This document shows positions 45,101 to 54,526 of a stretch of 64,000 nt of DNA, one piece after another. Each line of letters opens with the position of its first letter. Position 1 is the stretch's first letter. This stretch comes from Hemileia vastatrix (taxonomy: Eukaryota; Basidiomycota; Pucciniomycetes; Pucciniales; Zaghouaniaceae): NCBI GenBank assembly GCA_030280995.1, contig JASXTE010000002.1, positions 12,534,683 to 12,598,682 on the forward strand, given 5' to 3'. The position numbers and the translations under genes are program-made. The notes under the pieces were generated by a model that was not told the origin of the DNA, did not search any database, and was given only the letters and a program-made list of their open reading frames with translations.

Positions 45101-45930
45101 CCTTTTTATCCTTCATATTGCTTTTGTATATCAATTAATTTTTTGTAAAACAAATCATTTTCATATTCTTTACCTTTATTTAATAATATTATAAAAGGTG
45201 TAACATCACCCAGTATGCGTTGGGCACATGAGTTTTTGCTATACTTATAATATTAATAACATAATGGTGACAAAAAATCAATCAAATGATAAATATGAGC
45301 GAGGCACAAAGATCAAATACCAGTGGACATGTTTATAAGAAATACCAGATGAACTGAAGAAAAATTCCATCCTAGCTACTCTCCATAATAAAAGTGTCCA
45401 GCACAAGTCTGGCCGAACTTGTGCTGGACACTTTTTGTCACATGCAGTCTGATGTGATCAATTCTCTCTATTGCAATGAAAATGAATTTTTCTTCAATAA
45501 TCGCACTAGAAGTTGTTTGATATGGCAAAATTGTCATCCTGAAGTTTTGGTAAAGCTCAAGTGGATTTTTTTTATTTTTACAAAAAAGAAATTATAGTCC
45601 AAGTTTAGTGCCACTGGTGGGTATTCACCCCATCATGTCTACTTGCTCTTGATGGCAGGAATTTTACTTTAATTTTTTATTTCATATTTGATCCCTTTAA
45701 TTTTACCTTTTTATCCCTCATATTGCTTTTGGATATCAATTTATTTTTTGTAAAACAAATCATTTTCATATTTTTTTACCTTTATTTAATAATATTATAA
45801 AAGGTGTAACATCACCCGGTATGCGTTGGGCACACGAGTTTTTTCTATACTTATAATATTAATAACATAATGGTGACAAAAAATCAATCAAATGATAAAT
45901 ATGAGTGAGGCACAAAGGTCAAATACCAAT
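39140..45930. repeat. 607 bp satellite, 11 units, each with a 38 bp palindrome
   Basis: The palindrome (left half GTGTCCAGCACAAGTTCGG, right half its complement) starts at 39345, 39950, 40555, 41167, 41777, 42383, 42992, 43597, 44206, 44815 and 45394. Spacing is 605-612 bp except the last (579). The copies at 42383 and 43597 are perfect over 38 bp. The rest have few changes although surrounding unit sequence has drifted more. Each unit also contains a second, imperfect palindrome (type B) and the conserved phrases AATAATATTATAAAAGGTGT, AACATCACC and TATGCATTTGGCACA. Short reading frames across the palindrome are not genes. Confidence 0.95.
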
Positions 45931-46539
45931 TAATCAATAGTTCTTTTTAATATTATAAATTTTTTGATTAAATAAAATGGTAATAATGAATTATATTTTT
46001 CATCCACAATTCCACTCTAATGATTCCCCTTTCACAAAAAGGGTTCACTCAGTCCTTTCTTTACTGCTTGTTAATATATTTTATTGCCCACAGTACTACA
46101 ATTTTTTGTAGTGATTATCCCACATCTGGTTCAGGAATATTTTTGAACAATATAAGTTTTTTTTACAAAAGACCTTATCATATCCAATATCCCACAAAAA
46201 ATACAACCTGTTTTTGTATTAAAACCCATTAATTATTAAGAAATTGTTAAAATAATTAGATTAGACCCTGGCACAGCTAGATCCATACCAACCGACCTAA
46301 AGTCTTTTCAATATTGAAAACAATTAAATAAAATTATGATATCATACTAAATTATGGCCACCAACCATAATTCAGCACTTCTCATTTGCTCTGCTACAAA
46401 ATGAGTGCATGTAGCATTTTTCTAACGTCAGACTGTTTTTCTTCCTTCCCTCACACCTTTAGTCCAGAATGAAAATTTAGTATGAGTTTTGGTCAAGTTG
46501 GTTTGCCAGTGTTATCTGTATGCAATATGAATGCATATT

Positions 46540-46870
46540 GCATATTTCTTTTTATGCATAAAATATACTCGTTAAGCATCATTTTTTGGCATTTTTCAAT
46601 CATTATGCATATTTATGGATATGGATATGCATATTCATTATACAGATTTATATGCATATTAATATATTTTATTCATATACATATATGCACCTTTTTTTTG
46701 CATATTCAATATGCATATTCAGTATGCATATTTTATGCATATTTTATGCATATTCAATATGCATATTTTTATGCATATTTTTTATGCATATTTATTCTTC
46801 ATAGTCATTATGCATACACTTTAGATAGGCATTTCACATCAATTTTTAACATGCAATAAGTATCCACCAT
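46540..46870. repeat. ATGCATAT-rich low-complexity tract
   Basis: The words ATGCAT and GCATATT recur about 25 times at irregular 8-16 bp intervals, for example TATGCATATTCAATATGCAT. ATGCAT is itself palindromic. Frames through it give Met/His/Ile/Tyr-rich peptides that are composition effects. Confidence 0.8.
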
Positions 46871-47197
46871 GCAAATTCAAATGCATATGCATCTATATCA
46901 TACACGCAACATATATTCAAGTTTAATATTTGAATATTAAGGTATGCTAAGTGATGTTGTTCAACCTTTTGCCAAACCTGAGATTAACTGATGTTCAATG
47001 CAGTTCCTAAGCTCTGCTCAAGGAGGGATTGTTCTGGATTCAATCTGTGACAGTTTATTTTTTCAATGTTTTTTCATCAGATTTAAAAACATATTTCTGA
47101 CAGTTTCAGGATGGTTTCCCAACAGTTTCCTGACAAATTCCTGATAGTTTCAAATAGAGGGAACTGCTAGCAGTTCACCCCCAGATTTCCCGTGGTG

Positions 47198-48605
47198 TAT
47201 GATGTAATAATTGAATGATATATTATAATGAATTTTTCTAGAGACTTTTTGAAAATGGTGATTAAGAATACTTATTATAATTTTTTTAAATTTTTATTAT
47301 TATTCTACCTCTTGAAAGGAGATGGCTGTATCTCAATTTAATTACTTTTTCCTCAGAAAAAATTATTCTTGATCTAAATAAAATTGCATCACTATTAACT
47401 AGATGTTATCATAAAATTTTACCAGTTTTTTTATCTGAACATAGTTGAAAGTATTTATAAATTCAATTGTTTCCACAGAGTCTTACTATTATACCAGCAT
47501 TAATTTCACATTTAGATTTCATTATAATTGTAAAATAAGTTTTTCAATAATTTTAATAATACCTTAATATTTAATAATTTAGTTACATAGTAGATTTTTT
47601 ATCCTTTTTTTTATATGAGGCTTATTATATAAACACAAATTTTATATTTTTTCCATTTTGAAGTCTGATAATTTTAAATTTTCATCTAACTACCCAAATT
47701 ATATCAAAAAAATTCAAAAGTATATTTTTTTAATGTACTCTTTTTGATAAACTTATCATTTCTTATAGGTTATTCTTCAACTATTTATTGTAATTAATTA
47801 CCCACTCATTTATGATCTGTTATTGTTGTTAATTACATCCAGACAAAATAAGGATACTCTCATATTATATTAAAGTTTTAAATTAAAAACTAAATACTAG
47901 TGGCTGTTATTAAATATGAAGTTGTTATAACTAAGTTGACCAATAATTAATGATTAAATGGCATTGTATATTAAAAATTTTTTTAGAGTATATAAAAATA
48001 ACACTCAACAAATATATATAAGATATACATATAACCATTTAATATCAAAAATGAAGTACTTATCAACATGGTCTTTTTAATGTTTTTCAAATTTACTTAA
48101 AGAGAAATTAATATTACCAATTCAGATTTTATATCAAATATAACAATATTATTATTTCAATTTTAATTATTTTACAAAAAGTTTGAGTTACAAAGTAATT
48201 TAGTTCAGTATTTAATGAATGTTTTTGAAAAATATTTTCAAAAATAGTAATAAACCTTCACACAAAAAATATATAATTTTTTTACTTACAACTTGCACAG
48301 TATTTCTAGCCTTAAAATATTGGCATTCCTCTAACAAAAATATTTTTTAAATAAATTTAAATTTTTTTTCATTATTTTATTACAAAATGTAAAATTTATA
48401 ATTTATTCTACCTTACTAAAAAATTTATTTTAAAATTTAATTTTGGATTTCCAAAAAATTAACTTAAAAGTCAAAAATTAAAAAACAAAATTAAAAATAT
48501 AATTATGAGAAAGGGGTAAATTAAATTTTTAATATTCATATAAAAAATTTTTTATATTTTAGGGTGTTTTAATTTTAAATTTAATGTATTAAAAAAATTA
48601 TTATT
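47198..48605. other. AT-rich DNA, nothing recognised
   Basis: Very AT-rich, with long A or T runs and no frame of note. No repeat seen at this scale. Confidence 0.5.
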
Positions 48606-48610
48606 AAATA

Positions 48611-49234
48611 ACCAAGCCAAGTGAAATTGGCTTGGGTTTTTGGTATCACTAGCCCATATTTTTTTTCTTATACTCACCTTTTAATTTTTTTTTGTTTTGT
48701 TTTCTACCTTTCTCATTTTTTTTAATGATTTTTAATGTTTTTAAGACCGAAGTGGCTTTCAAACAACTTTGGTCTAACTTGTCTCTCACTTCCCCACCAG
48801 ATTGCACCTGGTGGGGAAAATCCCTTTCATTTTAGAAAGCAAAGTCCCTTGAAGGGACTTCGGTTTCTCTGTGTGCATTGCACAGCCAGAAAAAAACTGG
48901 CTGTGCAATGCACTGCATGCAGCACATTCAATGCGCATTGCATGTGCTGCCCATACCTCATGCAGCTGCATGAAATATGGAAGGGAGTGTGCAACGCGCG
49001 TTGCATACAGATTTGGCAACCTCAGAGCCTAGTAAATTGGCTGGGAGGGTGGCAAATGTAAATGTGAGCAACCAAAGTCACTTTTAGTGACTTTGGTTTC
49101 CTCAAAGTTACACTTCCAGCCAGGGGAAACCTGGCTGGAAGTAATAAATTAAAATGTAAGGGACCCAAGCCAATTTCAAAGGCTTGGGTCATAAATTAAG
49201 GCTTCCAAAAGGCAGCCAATAGAAATCTGGCTGC
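48611..49234. repeat. string of about 12 distinct hairpins, richer in G and C than its surroundings
   Basis: Consecutive inverted repeats: 48611-48637; 48744-48775; 48791-48817 (10 bp perfect stem); 48842-48860; 48873-48913 (17 bp perfect stem, loop of seven A); 48919-48950 (16 bp arms, one mismatch); 48951-48980 (16 bp palindrome inside an outer 5 bp stem); 48987-49008 (11 bp arms); 49011-49057 (imperfect); 49071-49097 (12 bp perfect, TTT loop); 49112-49142 (13 bp perfect, GGAAA loop); 49162-49190 (10 bp perfect); 49212-49234 (7 bp). The first and the twelfth are inverted copies of each other (ACCCAAGCCAATTTCA). Function unknown. It is not coding: stems appear on both strands equally. Confidence 0.9.
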
Positions 49235-49239
49235 AATAA

Positions 49240-50361
49240 AAAGAAAATTTTTAAATTAAAATACATAAATAAATAAACACATGTTCAAATAGGATATACA
49301 ATACTCTGTAGATGGTTAGAAACGGCCTTCAATTGTTACACATAGAAACAAAATCAAATGTTGCTTTCAGAAACATTGGTCATGTTTTGATATTTTGAGC
49401 CAAGTAAGATTGGGAAAAAGGTCAAGGCAAAAAAATCGCACAATTAAAAATCTACCAATTTAATATGGTGGGGAGGTTCATATTTTAGAAATAGGTGGTG
49501 CACATTATAGTTCCCTTTAAAAAAATTCAAAAAGAAATAATTTTGATGCAATGTAAATTTAAATGTGATGAGAGTATTTTTTTAGCTTCATGAAACATGG
49601 TAGCTAGAATTATGTGGCACCAATTTTTTCTAGATGTGAAATTCAGCATTCCACAAACCTTCATCTGTATGACATGCAGCCAAGTAAATTCTAGCTGGAA
49701 TTAGTAAATGCATTTGAGAAAATGACCCTGCTGTGTACAGTGCCTTGGAAACATTATTCTTGGAATTTAGATGAAGTTTATCATATGACTGGGAGAGCTC
49801 CATTTTTTTTGAAAAAGAGATTGGTGAAAATTCATGATATCCACATCTGTTTTCCACCAAATTTATTGTTCCTTTCTCTTTCTCACTTACCTTTTTCAAA
49901 ATTTATTGAAAATATTTTTTCTTTATCATTTTGAATTATTGGTACTATTTTCTTGACCTTATCCGATTACCAGAAAGAAAATTTTTCTTGCTATTGCATT
50001 TCATATCATTTTGGTTTGTTACTCTTTTTTACACTTTTGAAAAGTTAATCTAATGATTCTAATTCTGAATTTATTTTTATAGTATCTTTTATTGTACCCT
50101 TTCACATCATTATCAAAAAAATTCTTTTTCAGTTAACTTAAAGTTTTTTTTTTTTTTTGTCAATTTACTTTTCTTTATTCCTTATCACAAATGTTCAATT
50201 TATATATCTAACTATTTATTTTTTAAAACAGTGATTATAAAATAATTTTTATAATTAATTTTGATCAATCAGCTACAAATGGAAAAAGATTTTATAGACA
50301 CCTAAGTTCATGTTTTGCTTATCATCTTTCTATATTTCTTTAAGACTATCTCAACCATTAT
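49240..50361. other. no gene recognised
   Basis: AT-rich sequence with only short frames (up to about 89 codons on minus at 49899-49630), which lack recognisable motifs. I see no repeat in it. Confidence 0.45.
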
Positions 50362-50768
50362 ATTATTAATATGAAAAGTAAAGCTTCATCTTGTACTTGC
50401 TGAAAGCATACAGGATAATGTTTTGCTTTTCATATTAATAATTAGATTGTTTTTACTTTAACTTTAATTTATTGATTTTTAAGTTGTTTCAAAGTCTTGT
50501 ACTTGCTGAAAGCATACAGGACAATGCTACAATTTAAAAATTAATAAATTTTTGAAGTATAAATTTCCAAGTAAATATATATGTCAGAGCAAGATTTCTC
50601 ATTTTATATATGTGGATATGATAATTCTGTAAATTTTTTAATATTACTAGTGTATTGGAGTTATACTTTGATTATATTATTAATATTAAGTGTAGAGCCA
50701 AATATAGTACTTTCTGAATGCATACAGGATAAAGCTGTACTCTTTATATGTATAATTTAATAAAGTAT
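50362..50768. ncRNA. candidate structured element: three hairpins with a conserved loop
   Basis: Hairpin 1 has a 17 bp perfect stem (50362-50378 with 50426-50442), extended by further pairs. Hairpin 2 has a 22 bp stem (50466-50487 with 50529-50550) with two G-U pairs. Hairpin 3 is weaker (50662-50681 with 50750-50768, one bulge, one mismatch). The stems differ in sequence, but all three loops contain a common phrase: CTTGTACTTGCTGAAAGC then ATACAGGATAATG in hairpin 1, nearly the same in 2, and GTACTTTCTGAATGC then ATACAGGATAAAG in 3. The phrase can fold further (CUUGUA with UACAGG, UGC with GCA). It lies 5' of the Tet-like relic on the same strand. RNA status is inferred. Confidence 0.45.
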
Positions 50769-50944
50769 ACCTTTGAAACACTCTCTTAATATTTGAAATA
50801 AAGAAAAAGTATATAAATTTACTAATATGTAGATATGCTAATTTTATATTTCTAATATTGAAGATATGATAAAGTTAAAGGTATCATGGACTGATAATTG
50901 AAATTCTGTTACTATTTTCTAATTTTTAATTTTTTTCTTTTAAA

Positions 50945-52168
50945 ATCAAAATTGAATTCTCTTAGAATCAAACCATCAATTAGTAAAAATTTGAAAAAAA
51001 AATGGCCAGGGAAGAACTCTAACAATAGGTGGGCAAAAGACATTGCTACTGGAATGAAACTTGTAAATGCTCTTGGAATGGATACAAAAGGGAAGAAGCC
51101 ACATTTCTATGCACAATCTTATGCAAAAAATGACAGATTGCAATAACTATTACAGTTTTTTTCCTGGTTGTAGTATTTATAAACCAAAAGGTGTCTTAAT
51201 ACCTAATGTTCTTGTGCAGACTTTTGAAATTCATGAGCTCAAAGAACTAGATATGTTAGAAGCTATGGTGCAGTGCATTAAGGATCTTTCTTACTGTGAA
51301 CATAAAATTACAAATAATGGTCATCATAAAAGAGCTGGTGTTTTTGGAAAATTTTTGGTGGTAGTTTAATTTTAGATAGGAATCAATCTTTATATATTTG
51401 TAAGTATCACTTTTTTTTAATTTAAATACTGAATTTTTCAATGCTTTTCCTTACAGATGAATATACTGATGATATTCTACACATGGATGAATATAAAAAA
51501 TGAATGAAGAGGATTGCAATGTACTTTGAATATTTTTCTAAAAAAATATCATATGAAAAGTACAATGAGGCAACTAATCTTTGTGCAAAAATTGGTATTC
51601 CTGGATCTTCAAAAGTTTCTAGTGAAGAAGAGGGTGTACTGTTTGCTAGTAATTTAACTTGGAAATCTGGAGAAAATGGTAATGGGTTCTCCAATGAGGT
51701 TCATCTTGATAAGGATACAAGTGAATATACTTTAGGAATATTTTTTCCTAAAGATACAGAAAACAATACCATTCATATGAAGTACAATAAGACCCAAACA
51801 CAAAAAATAGGTGGAGAACTTATGTTTCCCCAAATTTGAAGCAACTAATGGAATAACAGTGACATTATGGCCTGCCAATCAACTGAGGCATTTTACCTCA
51901 AGATGTCACAAAATTCCTGGCTTCACAAGGATAGGTTCTTCTATTCAAATCAGCACTAGACTTTTTCATGCTATAGAAAAGCTTAATGTTTTTAGATATT
52001 GATATTTCAGAATACTTGGAAATTAAAGAAGAAAAATATAGGTTTGAATATTTAATTAGTGCTTTGAGAGATTTTTTGAAAAGAGATGACTTAATAGAGG
52101 AAGAAATAGAATCAAAAAAGTATTATTTATCTAATGTTAAGACAAATCTAAAAAATTTAGATATTTAA
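50945..52168 (+). pseudogene. Tet-like 2OG-Fe(II) oxygenase, divergent broken copy C
   Basis: Pieces in shifting frames keep the order of the family: NLKKKWPGKNSNNRWAKD, CSIYKPKGVLIPNVLVQTFE, LDMLEAMVQCIKDL and ITNNGHHKRAGVFG. A 57 bp intron follows (51400-51456, GTAAGT...TTACAG), then EAMYF-like text and GFSNEVHLDKDTSEYTLGIF, in which His 51702-51704 and Asp 51708-51710 form the HxD iron site. GGELMFPQ and GITVTLWPANQLRHFTSRC follow, with the distal His at 51889-51891. The C-terminus ends near 52168. At least three frameshifts or stops are present. It is not close to copies A and B and is not visibly inside a Harbinger-like element. The assignment rests on the HxD...H pattern and the shared GIF and GHGLYF/GGELMF blocks. 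Confidence 0.62.
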
Positions 52169-52169
52169 A

Positions 52170-53060
52170 TATTGAAAATTTATATCATATATACAAAACT
52201 TAATGCAAAATTAAACATGATAAATACTGAGAGTAGCTGTAAAATTTTCAGTTGTGATGATTATAGAATTATCTATTTTTTTATTTGTGAAATAGAATAA
52301 TTTTTTTTTCATAATATTATAAGAAAATTTGATTTACTTTTGAGGAAATATATAAGTTTCGAAATCTTTAAATGTCATTTTTATTAAATTGGTAGCAAAG
52401 GTTCTAAAATAAAAAAGACTATAATAAAGAATTTGAAATATATTGGCAAAAAAATGTGCTTTCCATTCTACCAAATCAACTGTATAGTATTTTAGGTTAA
52501 ACAGGCTCATTAATAAAAAAGTGAATAATAAAGAGTTGATGAAAGAATTTTTAATCAATAATATATTAAATTTTATTTTTTAAGAATACACTCATTTAAT
52601 TATTTAAGTAGTTCTACTTCTGATTAAAAATGTAACAATCAATGGAATTTTTTTTAAAAAATAATAGATTATTCAATATTAAAGGTTAAGTAACAAAACT
52701 AGAGCAGTTATCATATTTTTATATAAACAATAAAATATTTAAGAAATTAATACAAGTATTTGAAATCATATAAGTATATTTTAAAATCTTTGTTATTGCT
52801 GGACTTGCAATAATTTTTCTAATAATTAATTTAGAAAATCATGCCAAAGGTTTCTTAATAAATTTTATAGATGGTCACATGTTTGAAGTATTTGAAGGAA
52901 AATAACTTTAATTATACAAGATTAATCATATACACAGAACTTTATCTATTTACATGTTGGAATATTAATTTATTGAAAGGCTATGTTTAGCAAAAAAAGG
53001 TGATACTTGCTGAATGGAGCTCCAGTGATTTATAAAATCTGCAGAAATAGCCCTAGCAAT
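52170..53060. other. AT-rich gap, no gene recognised
   Basis: AT-rich with frames under 75 codons. No repeat or motif stands out. Confidence 0.45.
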
Positions 53061-53894
53061 TCAGGGAGGACTTGGGGTATCAAATTTTAAAGGAAATGGA
53101 TCACACTTGCCTCTAAAAGGTTTTATTAATGTTAAAATATAGTTATTTAATTTTTCCAAATTATTTCTTCCAACAAATGATTTTTTTTCATGTAAATTAA
53201 GAAACTTAATTTCTGATATCACCTCCAAGCAATCAGCTTTTGAAGCCAATATATGATCTTGAGAGCTCAGAAATAAACCACAGACACCATCGATTATATA
53301 GAATGTGAAATATTGATATCGGTAGTGGGAGTATTCAGAATTTATCTTGTTTAGCGCAGCCTTTTGTTTCTGTTTCAAGATAGTCAGTTGAGTATTTTCG
53401 TTTTTCTGACTTGATTGTAGAGCTTCTCTAGTCTTGCCACTTGATATTGTTGCAAAACAATATTTTGATTTAAGAATGATAACTGAAATAATTATATCAA
53501 TGATAATATTTCTGATTTGAAGAAGAGTTGAAATTGATATATCACAGGTTTGAAGTGCAGTGGGACCAACTTCTAAGCCATCAGGAATTGGACTCTTAAG
53601 ATTTGAAAGGTGAGCTAGAAGCTGAAGACCAAGTTCAGTTGGAAAATCTGAGTTAATGTTTTGATGTGATGGAAGCTGGCTGAATTCATGTGCGGTCAGA
53701 TAAAGTGAAGATGATATAAGAGATACCCAAAAAGAATGGCAGTGATCACTTGGGATAATTAATCTCATGAGCATTCGGATAAGATTGGATTCAGGGTGAT
53801 CAGTTTTCTTTTTTGAGGAAAGAATTTGAGTATTTAAACCATCAGGATCACATAAATCTTCCATTTTTATGAAATCAATATTATCGAGTACCAA
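53061..53894 (-). CDS. intact orphan protein of 277 aa, function unknown
   Basis: An uninterrupted 277-codon frame, the longest in the right half, in very AT-rich DNA, so it is unlikely to be open by chance. The start MVLDNIDFIKMEDLCDPDGL is at 53894, but upstream bases include a TTTAG followed by GAG in frame, so it could be a last exon. The protein is mostly helical in character: SNLIRMLMRLIIPS, LGLQLLAHLSNL, a hydrophobic stretch IRNIIIDIIISVIILKSKY (about 127-145), a charged segment TILKQKQKAALNKINSEYSH (about 171-190), and QYFTFYIIDGVCGLFLSSQD. It ends with a proline-rich tail. I recognise no family. It sits between a Tet-like relic and a palindrome array and could be a host gene or mobile-element passenger. 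Confidence 0.6.
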   Translation of the reverse strand: MVLDNIDFIKMEDLCDPDGLNTQILSSKKKTDHPESNLIRMLMRLIIPSDHCHSFWVSLISSSLYLTAHEFSQLPSHQNINSDFPTELGLQLLAHLSNLKSPIPDGLEVGPTALQTCDISISTLLQIRNIIIDIIISVIILKSKYCFATISSGKTREALQSSQKNENTQLTILKQKQKAALNKINSEYSHYRYQYFTFYIIDGVCGLFLSSQDHILASKADCLEVISEIKFLNLHEKKSFVGRNNLEKLNNYILTLIKPFRGKCDPFPLKFDTPSPP

Positions 53895-54520
53895 AATTTA
53901 CTCCTAAACAATGGAGATACACTTAATTAGTATATTATATGAAAAAAAGGATAATGCTTTATAAATACTTGTTAAATTTACTTTCAGATGACAATGAGAG
54001 ATTCACAAATATACTGATATGCCTCACCAAACAAGAAATGAATTATAAATATAAAATTGGTGACATTATAATTTAAGATTAGAATTTGTTTTTTAAGTGA
54101 CAGGAGGAGTGTCGGGATAGGTTGTGGGCCCAGTGACCAAACCATTGATAGACTTGGATACAACTAAGGGAAAAAAATTGAATAATTTTATTTTAAATAT
54201 ATCTTAGTCTGCACAAGATATTGCATTGTTGACCCTAACTATACCAATATTGTTACTTTTCAAAAGTTATAGGACTACTAAGTTGATAAAATATTATTAT
54301 GAATCACCCAATGAAATACCTTAAGAAACATTCAAAATTATTAAAACATTAATATTCAATTTGAGATTTGGATTAGCAAATGTTTCACAACTCACCACAG
54401 TTTTGATTAATATAATAAAACTTGAAAAAAATTGTTGAGATAACCTAGAAATGGGTGCAAGAAAATGATGAAACATATGACTTGAAACTTAACTCATACA
54501 ATATTGATAATCTTCATGGA
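53895..54520. other. no gene recognised
   Basis: AT-rich spacer between the orphan gene and the palindrome array. A short less AT-rich stretch (54100-54160) includes GGAGTGTCGGGATAGG and GGGCCCAGTGACC but no recognisable feature. Confidence 0.4.
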
Positions 54521-54526
54521 TCCTGA

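Larger units (their letters stand above)
37355..47197. mobile_element. candidate 9.8 kb non-coding element bounded by inverted motifs
   Basis: The left end CACCACCGGAAATCTAGAGG and the right end (complement: CACCACGGGAAATCTGGGGG) match for about 55 bp, including the GCTAGC palindrome and a CCCTCTCTTT-like tail. Both are flanked by TAT (37352-37354 and 47198-47200), which could be a 3 bp target duplication. Inside there is no transposase, only satellite and AT-rich DNA. If mobile it would be non-autonomous. The short flank match could be chance. Confidence 0.45.

Noticed and set aside
39345..45431. Small proteins reading through the satellite palindromes
   Set aside because: The frames are repeated in each unit with drifting ends and frame changes. 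They are by-products of the satellite.
46020..46232. 70 aa secreted cysteine-containing protein (possible rust effector)
   Set aside because: There is a hydrophobic N-terminal stretch (FLYCLLIYFIAH) and some cysteines, but the frame is short, starts without context, and lies in AT-rich DNA inside the satellite block. Not enough to call a gene.
37355..47197. Centromere
   Set aside because: AT-rich DNA with a satellite could suggest it, but a single block of eleven units is too little evidence, and no chromatin information is available.
48735..49061. Cys-rich 108 aa protein over the hairpin string
   Set aside because: Both strands are open over the same bases because the DNA is made of inverted repeats. 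The hairpins explain the pattern better than a protein does.
49630..49934. Protein genes on either strand near 49.7 kb
   Set aside because: Two overlapping frames of 70-89 codons on opposite strands with no motif and no splice context.
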